A DNA stretch of 64,000 nucleotides from Saururus chinensis (Eukaryota; Streptophyta; Magnoliopsida; Piperales; Saururaceae): contig CP141148.1 in NCBI GenBank assembly GCA_035235625.1, forward strand, positions 33,357,057 through 33,421,056. Direction: 5' to 3'. The notes beneath the pieces are model-generated. The model was not told the DNA's origin, did no database searches, and worked only from the letters and a program-made list of their open reading frames with translations. Shown here piece after piece: positions 1-12,900 of the stretch (its first letter is position 1; every line of letters starts with the position of its first letter). The translations under genes were made by a program, and so were the position numbers.

Positions 1-1473
1 GGAGAGAGAGCTACTTGAAACAGAGAAACTTAAAAGGATGGTATAGTGTTGAATAGCAAATTTTGATGTTTTCTTCTTACAAAATTTCCTTCTAATCATG
101 CAACAGTTGCAATCAGAAAATGGCAGATCCGTGAACAATTTGGTTTACACTTCCATACAAATTAGTTAAACATGAATATCTTAGCAATTTGCATAAAAAA
201 GGTAGGCTAGCTTAAGCAAAAATGGCTAAGCTGATCCACCCTTTCAACCACTGATAAGTGAAGAGCATGGGCTTAAATTAAAATACATAGATGTCCCACA
301 TCCACCTGCAAAATGACAAATGCAGGGCTGATCTAGCGTTCTTATCACACTCCCTCTAGATGCTGAAACAAAGGTGAAGCTGGTTGCCTGGCTTGCTCCC
401 ACTAGATGGGCCCTAGATATTGTCTTGATGATCTGCTCCCCCCCGGTTTATCTAACAATACTGAACAAGTGGTTTTGCCCCTAGGAAGAAGCACCTAGGC
501 ATGGCGGCTGTTTCTTCGTTAAAGTAGAAATGCAGCTGAGTTCTGCTCCACCAATTATATATTTTTACTTTATATTTTAAAATAAAATATCTTTAATATG
601 AGTCTGAGCATCCCGGGCTGCTAGATTTCAAATTCAATATTGTAACATTACTTAATTATCAATTAACACGAGCTGTAAGATCAAAATACAGCGGCTCGCA
701 ATACTAGGCTTACACTGGTATACATAAGCCCGGACTCATGCTACTTGCAGGATGGGTGGAAATTAATATGCCAGCTGGATGTGATGGCAACTGATTGGTT
801 ATTTTGTCTCTATACACGATAAGAAGGGAAACGTTATTTTGTTTGTAAGAACATATCTGAGCCCTAATACATATTAATATTAATATATAATTAATCTTAA
901 TATTTAAGGGCTTAGAGTTAAAGGGAAGCATTAAAAACTTTTCCTTTTCCATATGAAGTGGAACATATTCAATAATTTTTTAAATCTTTACCGCCCAGAA
1001 ACATATTGGATGGTGAAGACGGGATATGGCAGTGGTCCAAATGGACCCTTCTAAAATTTAAAGCAAAAAGTCCAATTAAACAGGCAATATACTCCACATG
1101 AATTTGATTAAAACTTAAAGCCCTTTGGAGTCAATTTCGAGAGAATCAGCATCAACGCAGGGAGAACAAATCATGATGCATAAAACAAGAAAAAATCAAT
1201 AAAATTAGCCATGCCTACCTGATCTCGCTAAACCACTCCATTCACTTACCACTCAGCCACATGCTGAGTGGTATGTCTCTCTGCAGGTTTTGTCCACTAC
1301 CCCCAGAAACTCAATTATTTGGCTGCATTCTCTTCGGCACCACGGACATTGATACTCAGCGTAAGGCCCCCACGTCAACAAAGGAATCTGATCTCCTCCT
1401 CCCTCCCTTAAATCACGACCCATTCCCAAGAAACTCACTCCAAAGCCCAGTATCTTCAATACTCAATCCAAAC
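1..1473 (+). promoter_or_regulatory. OCT-A upstream region
   Basis: Upstream sequence of OCT-A. Bases 1-420 and about 1030-1281 match a second copy at 19313-20088: shared stretches include the start of the window, the part around 1040-1060 and the run up to 1281, where the motif gctgagtggtatgtctctct occurs in both. The middle (about 420-1030) does not align and contains a small inverted repeat whose arms lie near 600-620 and 730-740. Conservation between paralogs makes 1030-1281 the best candidate for shared promoter elements. No TATA box stands out. An in-frame ATG at 1261 would add 71 residues to OCT-A, but that extension is not conserved in the paralogs, so this stretch is treated as 5' non-coding. 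Confidence 0.5.
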
Positions 1474-3060
1474 ATGACTGACCCAACTCCACTTCTTCCT
1501 CCATGTGACCAGGCAGATGATTCTAAGGTTCAGACTCACTCTCTAGATGAGGCCATAGAGAGATGCGTGGGCAGCTTTGGCCGGGCTCACCTCCTCCAGG
1601 CCGTCATCGTCTCCTTTACGTGGGTGTTTGATGCTCAGCAGACGTTCATCAATGTCTTCACCGACCGGCAGCCCTCTTGGAGGTGCAGAGACTTAAATGA
1701 CTACGTTTGCAGCTCGGCCACCAGCCCCTGTGGCCTTCCTAGGGCCGCATGGGAGTGGGAAGTGCCCCAGCAAGCCTCGGTAGTGTCCGAGTGGGACCTA
1801 GCCTGCGCCGGTCCGGTTCTCGCCGGCCTCCCGGCGTCGTCTTTCTATATTGGCTGCCTCGTCGGCGGGCTCCTTCTTGCCACCCTTGCCGACTCGACAC
1901 TAGGCCGGAAGAACATGCTCCTCATCTCCTGCTCCATCATGTCCTTGGCGGCCACCCTCACCGCCTTCTCCCCTAATGTATGGGTATACTCCCTCCTCCG
2001 CCTAGTCGGCGGCTTCGGCCGTGCGACAATTGGCACATGCACGCTCGTCCTCTCGACTGAGCTTGTCAGCAAGCGGTGGCGCGGCCAGGTTGGAATACTA
2101 GGCTTCTTCTTCTTCACCTTAGGTTTCTTGTCTCTGCCATGGATGGCTTACCTTAATAGTGGTTCCTCTTGGAGGAGGCTTTATTTGTGGACTTCCATTC
2201 CTGCCCTCTTCTACTGTGTTATTGTCCACCTAGTGGTCCATGAGTCCCCTAGGTGGCTCTTTGTGATGGGGCAGAAGGATCAAGCCATTCAAATACTAGG
2301 GAAAATTGCCTCTTTTAATGGGAAGAAATTGAATCATGACCCCTTCTCTAGGGTTTGTATTGAGGAAGTGGCGCACAATACTGGTGTGAACATGTACTCA
2401 GCCATGAAGATACTCTATGAGAAGAAATGGGCCTTTCGGCGACTGTCGGCGGTAATGGCGGTCGGTATCGGAGTTGGCCTAGTGTACTACGGCATGCCGC
2501 TGGCCGTCGGGACACTCAGCTTCAATCAGTACCTTAGCGTCACCTTCAATGCACTGGCTGAGCTCCCTTCGGCTCTGATCACATTTTGCCTCATAGGACG
2601 GCTGAGCCGGCGGCGCATGGTGCTCGCCTTCTCTCTTGCAAGCGGCATCACGAGCATACTGTGCGGGGTGGTCGGTGGCCGGGATAGTGACAGCGGTGAG
2701 AGATGGAGAAAGTGGGCGCAAATGGGGCTGGAGCTTGTGTCATTCTTCAGTGCCTGCACCACATTCAACGTGGTACTGATTTATACGCTCGAGCTATTTC
2801 CTACATGCGTGAGGAACTCAGCACTGTCGATGGTTCGGCAGGCTCTGGTTCTAGGCGGCGTGTTTGGGCCATTGCTGGTGGCGGCCGGGAGGAGGAAAGG
2901 GGCGCTCCCGTTATCTTTTGGGGTGTTTGGGTTGGTGATTGGAGTTTGTGGGCTGTTTGTGGTGTGCTTGCCAGAGACTAAGGGAGCGTCCTATTGTGAT
3001 ACTATAGAGGAGCAGGAGCATAAGGATAATCAACCTTCTCCAAATGATGCCAAGGCATAA
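1474..3060 (+). CDS. OCT-A: organic cation/carnitine transporter, MFS family (intact)
   Basis: Predicted 528-residue polytopic membrane transporter of the plant organic cation/carnitine transporter family (OCT3/OCT4-like). It probably moves organic cations, carnitine or polyamine-like solutes across the plasma membrane or tonoplast; the substrate is inferred from family only. Seen: a hydrophilic N-terminus, TM1 at about residues 36-57, then the long loop typical of OCTs with Cys 71, 79, 86 and 111; the MFS motif between TM2 and TM3 (residues 137-147, TLADSTLGRKN); SPRWL at 258-262 opening the central cytoplasmic loop; ELFPTCVRN at 440-448; LPETKG at 499-504; about 12 hydrophobic segments. Single exon. 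The start at 1474 was chosen because the context aacATGACTGACCC is shared with both paralogs. The frame stays open upstream to 1261, but that part is not conserved. Length is normal for the family and no damage is visible. Confidence 0.9.
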   Translation: MTDPTPLLPPCDQADDSKVQTHSLDEAIERCVGSFGRAHLLQAVIVSFTWVFDAQQTFINVFTDRQPSWRCRDLNDYVCSSATSPCGLPRAAWEWEVPQQASVVSEWDLACAGPVLAGLPASSFYIGCLVGGLLLATLADSTLGRKNMLLISCSIMSLAATLTAFSPNVWVYSLLRLVGGFGRATIGTCTLVLSTELVSKRWRGQVGILGFFFFTLGFLSLPWMAYLNSGSSWRRLYLWTSIPALFYCVIVHLVVHESPRWLFVMGQKDQAIQILGKIASFNGKKLNHDPFSRVCIEEVAHNTGVNMYSAMKILYEKKWAFRRLSAVMAVGIGVGLVYYGMPLAVGTLSFNQYLSVTFNALAELPSALITFCLIGRLSRRRMVLAFSLASGITSILCGVVGGRDSDSGERWRKWAQMGLELVSFFSACTTFNVVLIYTLELFPTCVRNSALSMVRQALVLGGVFGPLLVAAGRRKGALPLSFGVFGLVIGVCGLFVVCLPETKGASYCDTIEEQEHKDNQPSPNDAKA

Positions 3061-3272
3061 AAACAACTTATTTTGCTGCCTTCCTCAAATAATAACAAAA
3101 TTCATTTGTATTCATGTAGAACGTTTTTTTGGTTTAATTTTGGGTACAAATATATACCTTTATTAATAATGACTAGTCTCTCTTGGAAAATTCAACCCTG
3201 ACCAATTTACCCAACCTGTTTAACCTAACATAACTACAATTAAAGTGAATGTGGGGGTTTAATTTTTTATCT
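3061..3272 (+). other. OCT-A 3' flank / probable 3' UTR
   Basis: The first 120 or so bases after the stop codon still align with the flanks of OCT-B (27464-27610) and OCT-C (55560-55680), including the tail near 3170-3180 (actagtc). Similarity to the other copies stops there. No unambiguous polyadenylation signal was identified. Confidence 0.5.
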
Positions 3273-3496
3273 ATTTTATATATGTACCCTAATAATCTCC
3301 TCAATACCCTAATAACCTCATAAACTCCTTCATAAATTTATAAATAAAATAAGGTATTAAGGTGTTTATAGCCTCATTCTTTTAAAATTGAATGAGTCTG
3401 TATGCACCCTACTAATTATCTTAATATCCTATTTTAATTATAAACTCATAAAAAGGTTTATGGGGTTATTAAGTATTATTGGGGTGCATATAAAAT
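3273..3496. mobile_element. Foldback MITE
   Basis: The ends are inverted copies: 3273-3296 reads attttatatatgtaccctaa and continues, and 3475-3496 is its complement in reverse order with two or three mismatches. The interior is AT-rich and has further inverted pieces. It has no coding capacity. Similar end sequences occur on the element at 24836-25565, suggesting one superfamily. No clear target duplication. Confidence 0.5.
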
Positions 3497-3794
3497 TATT
3501 CTTTAAAATTAGGGTCGGGGTCGGGTTTTACTAACCCGCCCGGCGAACTTAACCTCGACCCTACTACAAATAATAATAAAAAACCCACACAACTTACAGT
3601 TACGACTTCTCGCCTTCTCCATTCTTTGGGAGTTCTGGTATCAAGGCGTATGTATATGCGGTGGTGCCTTAACCCTTCAAGGAGCCAAGCACATGACTTC
3701 ATCACCCCGGTGGTACCACAATTACTGGTAGTCTGGTAAGTCGTTCTTCTTGAGTTCTTCTCGTCCTCCTTGTCGTTATGTTCTGTTCTTCTTT

Positions 3795-4190
3795 GGTTTT
3801 ATCTGTTTATATTTCGGCTTCTTGTTTTGGTCTTATAATGGTAAAAACTGAAAAGAAGGTTTTCAGTCTCTTGACTTCTTGCTGGTTGTTGCATCAGTAC
3901 ACCGTCACTTCATGTTGTTGGGTTTTATCTATTTCTATTTTGGCTTCTTGTTTTGGGGTTGCAATGGTGAAAATTGAAAAGAGGGCCTTGATTCTCTTGA
4001 TGTCTTGCTGTACTGTATCAGCAGTCGATCGAACACCTTCACTTCATGTTTTTGGGTTTTATCTGTTTGTATTCTCAATTATTTGAGGTAAATAACGGTG
4101 AAAACTTAAAGAGGATCTTGAGTTTCTTGGTGTCTTGCTGGCTGCTGCATCAACAGTCAGCACCTTCACTTCATGTGGTCTTCATCACTA
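3795..4190. repeat. Tandem repeat, about 130-bp unit, three copies
   Basis: Units begin at 3795, 3921 and 4055 with ggttttatct and end with a shared cttcacttcatgt segment. The copies are diverged by substitutions and small indels. Short open frames through this stretch reflect the repeat and do not look like a gene. Confidence 0.6.
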
Positions 4191-6449
4191 TTTTCTCGTT
4201 TATAGTATACAATATCTCGTTTCAATTTCTCGTTGCTCATTAAGTTGTTTATTTCATACACCTGCGTGGCTGCATGCATCTCTTAAGTTAATGGTTTTAA
4301 CTTTTACGCTTCATGCTTCCTCTTTTGCCTGTATGGATTACATGGTAGAACTAGACAAACAGTTTAACAACCAAAACCCGGAATCGGCACTTGGGGCCAT
4401 GTTTTGGCATGGTTCAATATGTGCTTACTTAAAAAATTATTCAATCTAATCCTTAAATATAGTCATGAGAAGAATGGGATATGATTATCTAACCTATAAA
4501 TTATTTTTTTATTTTATTCAATGAAGTGGATGAAGTGGATAGAGCCACAATCAATGAGTAATTATAAGGTCTCTGATTTTTCTACGATTTTTTGGGATTT
4601 TTTTGCTATTTTTTTAGTTATTTTTGGCAGAAAAATGTGACATTTCAGCGTATGTGTATTTATCTATTTTTTTTGTATTTATATCCGTAGAGTCAGGTGT
4701 GGGGCTTAGTCGCAAGCTGTAGGCCTCGCTGCGCATTTACGGCGCAAATTTTGGAGCTATAACGCGTAACCGGGAAATTAATGCATATTAGGGACATAAA
4801 AATAAAAATTAAAAAATTTATTATAAATCTGAAATCCATACAGTAGATTTCATAAGTTTCGATGTCCGAAACTTTTACAGACGTCCAGTGAGATTTTGGA
4901 GAAATCCGAGCTTGATTCTGGTTGTTCCGTTCTCCCTCCTCCGACGTCGGATTCTGTTAATTCTTGTCAGGATCCGCTTTGCCTCACTGCCACGAGTCCG
5001 TAAGTACCGGCTATGACCGCCACCACGGCCTCTTCGCTCCTCCACGAGGTACCAAACCTTTTTTCGAGTTTTTCTCTCATTCAATCCCGTTTTTGAACTG
5101 TGGGTGTACGATTTTGACATCGTTTGTAGCTGCCCTCAACTAGACTTATGTTTAGTTGGCCGCTAGGAACCCATAGGCGCTGGCTAGAACCGCCGCCATG
5201 CTTTGTTCACTTCATGGTGAACTACCGACCTTTTGGTCGGGTTTTTGTTACTATTTCCATCTCACTATCCGTGGGATTTTTTGGACACCGGTGGGTTTTC
5301 GGTTGTCGTCCGGCCTCCGGTAGAACTCCGTCCAGCCTACCTCGACCCGATGTCAGTAGGGGTCTACCGTTTCCGACCCCGCCTCGCCCCTATTGCCTTG
5401 CTCCGCTCGTTTAGACGCTTTGGGTGCGTCTCAGGTCATTGGCATCGGCGAGCCGTGGACCATTTAGCCATCATGGACTCTGCCCCGGCTCGGCGACAGT
5501 GAGGGTCAGCCCCACTTGGCCCGATTATACACTCCGCCCGGAATTGGCCGCTTGTCATTGCCCTATACCGTGCGAGATGCACAACTGCCCGCACCATGGG
5601 TATTGGTTGTGGGTGGCGATCAGCGATGTCGCCGCTTAGATTGGCCACAGCTAGGGCCTTAGCCCTATTAGCTTTTGTGGGCTTTGGTTCGCCTCCTTTC
5701 AGTCCTCTCCCCTGCTCCTTTGGGTCACGTGTGCATGTGGCTATGCATGTACTTCTGGGTTTAGGCGCCGCATTTGTGCCGCCTGACCATCGGATGGCTT
5801 TGCCACCGAGTGGAGTAAACACATAGCCCTCCACCACCTCTCATTTGTTCTCGAGCGTTGCCCCACGCTCTCCGCCCTTATGTGGGCCCTTGTTGACACG
5901 AAATCATCGCCGTTGGGTGCTGTCCACGGCCGATTTCGATGCCTTTGTGGTCGTCTGAGCACGTCTTAGCCACCGGCCGACCTTCAGTGAGTACACCATC
6001 GACTTCTGGTCACACCGCCACATATGTTGGCACGACATTTCTCCCGGCCGCCCTAGTGTGTCGTTTTACCGCATTGATTTCTGACACCCTGTTTGGCCGT
6101 GATAGTTCCGGCACATCCTAAAATCCTCGGGACAGCAGCTCTCTCAGCCAGGCAACGGTTTTGACCGCCAACTCTACCGCCGCCGCCGCCACCGCCACCG
6201 TAATGTGCTCGCCATCGAACGTCATGATTATGAGGTAGGGGAGCTTTGAACTCGTAATTTCATGATAGCATCCTTGAATGAGTAGTAGCATACTAGGATT
6301 GCACGTTGTGCATATAAGCATGATTATATAGTATGTTTATATACATATGGCATGCACATGAGCTGTAAGTGTGGTTGATGTATGTGTAATACGGGTGCTA
6401 AGTATGATTGATATGCATGAGATGTATGCACGTTTTATGGATGTGGATT

Positions 6450-6625
6450 ATGTATGTGCTAGCGATGGCTAGCAAATATGTCAGTATGCTACATATGTGT
6501 TATGCATGTGCTAGTGATGGCTAGCGTGTATGTTTGGAGTATGTATGAATTATGCATGTGCTAGTGATGGCTAGTGTGTATGTTTGACGTATGTATGTAT
6601 GCACTAGTGATGGCTAGTGAGCATG
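6450..6625. repeat. Tandem repeat inside the solo LTR, ~53 bp, about four copies
   Basis: The motif ctagtgatggctag recurs at about 6460, 6510, 6562 and 6603 with similar TATG-rich spacers. It is part of the LTR. Confidence 0.6.
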
Positions 6626-7379
6626 TTTGTAAGTTGCATATGTATGACCGTATGTGTATGTTATACGTATGTGTGAGACATACGTATGTATGATGGCTAT
6701 GTGCCTATGCTATGGATATGTATATGTGGATGTGGGCAGAGGTATGGCTATGGATGGTATGAAGTGACAACGTTTGGTATGGAATGGGTATGGATGTGTA
6801 AGCGTATGACGGATGGCAGAGGATATGAGTATGACGGTAAGGATTAGAATGGATTGGTTTGGGTTGGATTGTATGTTGGGCGTTTGTTAGACAGTAAGAG
6901 TGTGCATAATTGTATAGGCATAACGTACAGATTATGAAGTGAAAAGTAAGCGTAATAAGTGAGATATAAGTAAGAGGGCGACAACTGGGTTGGCTCTGAG
7001 GAGCTTCATTTGAGGATGTCAGTGTAAGATGATTTGGCCATAAGATGGATGGCGAAGTATGTAAGACTATAAGGGTTTGTTGTACGATGAGTTTTGTCCA
7101 TGATGTGGACGGGTAAGTGAAGCATGCTGCCTTGACGAACTAGGGTTTCGATCGGGCTCAGCTTCAGTTTGATCAGTCGAGGACCGTGAGTTTGTGTGGC
7201 ATAATTGTACCGCATAATATACTTAATTCAAACTTGAATTATAAGCACAACTAATGATAGCGTTGTGAGTTTGAGACCTGAGGGTTCGACGGATTAAGTT
7301 CCGTGTTTGAGCTAGCCGATAATGAGTCGGCCAAGCACTTCTCATGTCTTGCCATGGTGTTTATCCTGCGGGATGTTAT

Positions 7380-7690
7380 CTGTGTGCTGTATAGAGCACT
7401 GGACGTCTGATGCTTTGCTGAGAGCAACGTTTCTGATTTGGTCTGTGTGTTGTATCAGCCCAGACATTTGATGCTCTGTTGAGAGTGATGTACGTTTTTG
7501 ACTTTGTCTGTGTGCTGTATAGAGCACCGAACGTCTAATGCTCCGTTGAGAGTGATGTATGTTTGATTTGGTCTGCGTGCTGTATAAGCCCAGACATTTG
7601 ATGCTCTGTTGAGAGCGAAATATGTTTTCGATTTGGTCTGTGTGCTATGTAAGCCCAGACGTTTGATGCTCTGTTGAGAGCGTTGTATGA
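7380..7690. repeat. Tandem repeat inside the solo LTR, ~64 bp, five copies
   Basis: Five imperfect units share tctgtgtgctgtat near the start and gatgctctgttgagag near the end. They are followed by two copies of a roughly 40-bp unit containing taagacccattatggtgggc (7697-7760), and at 7975-8115 by shorter repeats of gtatgagtacgactgtaag type. Confidence 0.65.
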
Positions 7691-8996
7691 TTTTATAAGA
7701 CCCATTATGGTGGGCGATTTTATGGCACTATAAGACCCATTATGGTGGGCAACTGTTGACCCCTTATGTGTGGGTATTTATGTTTGCGCGCTCAGGTAAG
7801 TAGTATCATGGATCTACTCTTACCTGTTTGATACAGTGCCCCATGAGCATTGGTGTGCCTTACCTTCAAAAAAGTCTATGGCGTCTAGTCACTCCCTGGA
7901 GGTTAAGGTGTTGCCCCAGTGACATTCCTTTCCATTCGACATTGGAGCTTATTAGTTGTAATGAGATTCAGTGGTCGATAGTATGAGCACGACTGTAAGA
8001 GTATGAGTACGACTGTATGAGTATGAGCACGACTGTAAGCGTATGAGTATTAGTACGACTATAAGCATATGTGTATGAACAGGACTGTAAGAGTATGAGT
8101 ACGATTATGATTCTGAGTAAGACAGTAAGTTTGATTTTGTGTAAGTTGTACGAGTAAGGTCGTACAAGTATGCATGTGTTGTACGAATATGCGTACAGTG
8201 GTACAAGTAAGTTTGTATGACCCTAGATAAGGGTGTTTGTGTAAGTTGATTGGATAGTATGATTTTAGCACGATGGTGCCTTTGGTATGATTTTGGCACA
8301 TTGGTGCCTTTGGTATGATCATATGCGTATGTGCATGATATGATTATATTATGTTGACTGCTTCATGTTTGAGTTGCATGAATGCATGTATTTATGAACT
8401 TATTGAGTTCACCGTTTGGGATTTCCCCTACTGGGTATTTTCTTAATGAGTATGAAAATACTCATTACCCTACTTTTTAGCCCCGTTGTACGGGAGGTTT
8501 TGCAGGTTTGTGCGGAGAGCTCCTGGAGATGGATGCTCGCTTCCGAGGTGGATTGATTCCCTTGGACTCAGGTATATGTTTGACTCTCTGCGAGTTTATT
8601 TGTACCACGATCCGATGTATTGGGTGAGACAAGACGTTAAGATGTTTATTCTAGACTTTTATTTGGATTAGTCTATGGACTATTATGGGACTTGCACTCA
8701 GGGATGCCTGGGAGTGATTTGTATTTAAAGTCTATGATCATAGCAATTTATTCGTACGTGTGTTTTTGAGTAGCGCCTGATGATATTTGCTTTGGCCATA
8801 CGATGTTTGACCGTATGATGAAAATATTTAGATGGAAAATGGATGTTTAGTGTTTTGAATTATAAACTATTTTATCAGGTTTTGATTTCGTCATTTTTCC
8901 TCCGATTTACAAACGTTATATTGCAAAATTTTTTCGTAAATTTTAAGGAAAATGTGTGAAAAATCTCGGGCGTTACAGTAATAACATTATAAAAAA

Positions 8997-9200
8997 TACT
9001 CCATTTATCCTATATTAATAGTTGTATTTGAAAAAATAATAATTTTTATTAAATAGTAAAATTCACATATAAGAGAAGAGAAAATAAGCTTATGATATTC
9101 TTTTTTAAATACTTAACCACTTAAATTTAATAAAATAGAGCTATTAATATGAAACTAATTTTTTGCTAAATGGAACTATTAATTTAGGACAAAATGAGTA
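8997..9200. mobile_element. Stowaway-like MITE
   Basis: Starts TACTCCATTTATCC and ends with its near reverse complement, GGACAAAATGAGTA, bounded by TA. It is AT-rich and about 200 bp long, as usual for Tc1/mariner-derived MITEs. The same family occurs at 27630-27840, 30203-30291, 32956-33131 and 33397-33496. Confidence 0.7.
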
Positions 9201-9797
9201 TAAATCAATTCAAAGCACAATATACATAATATTAGAACTTAATTTATAACTAACAATATACTATTGATGTCTTATCAATTAAAAATACTATAGTGTAAAC
9301 GCAACAACTATAAACATTATAATACTTAAAATATAAAATCCATAAACCATGGTGCCCATACAAAATATTACTCCCTCGATCCCATATTAAGTGCTCTAAA
9401 ATTATATCATTTTAAAACCAAATAAGATACTTAATATAAGTTATTCAAATATTATGAAGAAGCCCATAAATTTGTAAGTAAATGCATAATTATAGAATAC
9501 TATATTTAAAAAAATAATAAATTATATAAACCCACCTATATTGATCTCATATAATTTTTAAAAAATAATTTTAATATAACAAAAATATTGTAAGTTGTAA
9601 ACCATAAGAGAGGTTGAGTTTGAATCATATTTTTATTTTAAATAAAAAATTAGTAAAAAATATTTTTAAAATGAAAAATTATTAATTAATTTAACCGATA
9701 CATACCTTGAGAAGCTGGTCCAAAAGCAGCACAAATTTTCGTATGTGATGCACCTAGGAATAGGTCAACGGTCCAATATAAGAGACCGATGTAATTC
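9201..9797. other. AT-rich intergenic DNA
   Basis: Contains a half-MITE beginning near 9370 (tactccctcgatcccatatt) without a clear partner. Nothing else recognised. Confidence 0.4.
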
Positions 9798-9936
9798 GAG
9801 TCATAAAGCAGCAACCAAATCTAACAAGCCCAATGTCTACTTAGCCCATAAGGCCATGATAGCTGACCTAAGAGTCATAAAGCAGCATCCAAATCTAACA
9901 AGCCCAATGTCTACTTAGCCAATAAGGCCATGATAG
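9798..9936. repeat. Direct tandem duplication, 74-bp unit
   Basis: Bases 9798-9871 and 9872-9936 are near-identical; both begin gagtcataaagcagca and contain the shared segment caagcccaatgtctacttag. The few differences suggest a recent local duplication. Confidence 0.8.
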
Positions 9937-12900
9937 GACCGTAGGTCAGCTGCTAACACCTCGGCCAGTCACACTTAACATACCTGAAAGGGCCTCAGCA
10001 TCGAAGAACCTCTGGGGCCCAATAGCCCAAATCCGATTAGGATGCTCATTGTCTTTTGTCTCTTGTCTTACTTTTCCTTCCGCTATTTTCTACGGCATTG
10101 GCACTAGCACCGCTGTTGCTGCTACCAGCGGCACGTACTCCAGCCTCACCTTAGGTCATGCCGCCACCAACCAGAGCTCAGGTTCAGCTCCCCTGAGTTG
10201 TGCCTCTCCTCCTTTTCCTCTTTTCTTCCTCCTCTCTTCTCTTCTAGTTAGCAACGAGGAGTTGTCAGGCTGTCACGTGAAAGAGCCATACCAGCTGCAA
10301 CCACATCAGATCTACAAGTTGCGACCAACCATCTTTTATACTCGTTGCACAGTAACTCTTCCACGTCAAATGCGAAAGAGGAGGAAGAAGAAATAAAAAG
10401 AAGAAATAGAGAAGGGCAAGGTAGTGTCGCTACAGGAGCCGAAGATATCTCTACTATCGTTGGAGTTAGAAAAAGAGATGTAAGATTATTTTAATCAGGG
10501 TAATAACTAAGAGAAACAGTGGGGTCTTTGCGGGTGAGAAGAGTTACTTTAGTTTTTGATATATTGAAGAAGAGATTGTTGGGGTACATATAGATAGATG
10601 TGTTCTTGTTTAAAACTTTTTATCCTACTACTCTATATTAAATGTTGAGGTGAATAGCATTGGCTCGGTTTGTCTCTCGCCTTCCTCTACATTAAATGAT
10701 CCTATCCAGTAGCATTTATCCATCTAACTTCTTTTTGGAATGCATTATTCAACATTTTGTTTCTTATAACAATAAGACACAGGAGAGTAAGGCTGGTTTG
10801 GGTCGGTCATAACGTAAATATAAATAGGATTTGGGTCGTGGCCTCACCCTATTTATAAATTAGGTTAAAAATTTAAACCCTAATTCTTTTGAATCGGGTT
10901 GGGTTAGGTATGCAAGTAACTTTACTTTTTTTCTCTTAATTTTATTTTAAACTCATCTTTTAAATATACCAAACCCTCACTAAGTTTCATTGAGTAAATG
11001 TCATGTTTCAACCAGTAAGCACGTTGACCAATTATCTTTTTATGTCTTACTATACTCTATAAGAAGTATTATATTAATATATTATTAATTATAATATTTT
11101 TTATGTATATTAAAAGGTTCACACTTATTTTGGCACGTATCAAATATATTATCGGCGTGTACCTATTTCCATAGTCATTGATATTATCATGACTTTATAT
11201 GATTTGAATCAATTAGGTTATGCACTAGGTTAATGTTAATTCTTAGTATGAGTTTGGCCCATATTGAATTATCTTTTAGATAGGGTAGGGTAAGCTAGGG
11301 TGGTCCTCGAGGTCCATGGAAATATATTGGTAGACCTACACTTAAATTACATGTTGACACTGGTAGACGGCCCATATGCACATATGGGCTTGCATTCACC
11401 GGTACCATGTATGTACTAATTATTCATGTCATGCATACATATTATTTTGGTAGATCTAGTTGTATGTGACCATTGTGGGACTATATTAATTGATCAAAGG
11501 ATTGACCTGGCCCATAAGGAATGTGTTAGGCCTTCACTATAATTTCTAAATTTATTAAAGTTGACCATGTAAAAAATAGTAAGTTGGACACTTAAGTTTT
11601 TTTAGTATAATAACTTTATATATAAATAGAAAAAACTTTAAAATAACATTAAAAATGTGTGACTCGATGTTTAGACGAAGAATTCATGGTCATTCAAAAG
11701 TAAATTTGTTGCACTATTGACAACCCCCAACATGACTGATTTGACCCTTAGAATTTTAAATATAATAAATTTTACTATAGGTGGAGTTTAGATCTAAAAC
11801 ATTGGGGTTAGAAAGAAAAAAAAAATTTTGAAATGCCACTAAGAACACATGAATTGGTTGGTGACCAACCGATGCAAAAACTAAATGTTACTATTGACAA
11901 ACCACCAACATGTCATCTAGACTACCAACAATTGGGCCATTTATACATATCAGCTCAAAAACCTCCCAGTTTGATGGTTATATACTTGATTTTCATTCTC
12001 TCTCCCTTATAAATGTCATTTGATTCCCCTTAGATGCTCATTTTTTTCAAAAACTTCTCAAAATTAAGTGGAAAAAGATCAAGGGCATGCCGAGACTAGA
12101 AAAAGTACGACAGAGATTGGATTTCATGAGGAATGACCGACAATGCTTATAAGAAAGAATTTCTATTTTGTAAAACGGTCAAATTGCTGACCTAAAACCG
12201 TTATGATTTAGACACGAAAAAACCCAATCTTAGGGCTTATGGATTACTTAATCAACTTAAATTTATGTTTATGTGTTTAAATATTACCTACGAGAATATT
12301 ATCTGACCATGGATATGAAAACTATGGGTTGATATTATGAATATAAACTTCAAGTATTATTCTTATCTTATAAAGGCATGAATATAAGGTTGTATACATG
12401 TACAAGTTTTATTTGACTAATTCTTCTTAATAAAATTATCTTGGCACTAGTTTGGGAATGACTTATTCTTCTACTATAGCTATCAGCATGTTCATCAACA
12501 CGTGTGTGATGGTATCGATAATTAGGAGAAGATGAAGAGTCGACATCAATAGATGGGGTGCATCAGTGTTATACTAAGTTTTGACCAATATGTCGATGAT
12601 CATGTCCATAAATTTGACTCACAATAGTCTACTCAGTGTTAACAGGGAACCAACATATCTGATGACCATCTACACTAACACCGACATGTCAATGGGATAA
12701 TTGATATGAGACTTTAATTTGTGTTTTTAAAATAACATTTTTGTATATATATTTTTACTACTAATGAGAAGTATTTTGGTGAAATTTACATGCATAATAA
12801 ATCAGTATAAAAAGGGGCTACAACAACAAATTCTAGTAGTCGTTGTTGATGCCCATAGCTGCTGCTAAAGCTTTTAGTGACAAACAACCTGCCATCACAA

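Larger units (their letters stand above)
4563..8977 (+). mobile_element. Solo LTR of a long-LTR retrotransposon, 4.4 kb
   Basis: Flanked by a perfect 5-bp duplication, GTAAT at 4558-4562 and 8978-8982. The right end is CGTTACA (ending CA). The left end is TATAAGG, which fits a TG start altered by one G-to-A change. No internal region, primer-binding site or second LTR lies next to it, so it is a solo LTR from intra-element recombination. Its last 130 bases, reversed, resemble the LTR beginning at 63519. The length and terminal sequences suggest a Ty3/gypsy chromovirus with very long LTRs (Tekay/Del-like); lineage is inference. Short ORFs inside are not conserved coding. Confidence 0.8.

Noticed and set aside
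1261-1473. N-terminal extension of OCT-A from an upstream ATG at 1261
   Set aside because: The added 71 residues are not conserved in the paralogs, whereas ATGACTGACCC at 1474 is present in all three; no targeting signal is evident.
5148-6121. Several overlapping frames of 60-130 codons on both strands
   Set aside because: They lie inside the solo LTR defined by the GTAAT duplication and show no retroelement or host protein motif.
10049-10396. 115-codon open frame
   Set aside because: No domain, no conserved neighbour and low-complexity Ser/Pro and terminal Arg/Lys runs.
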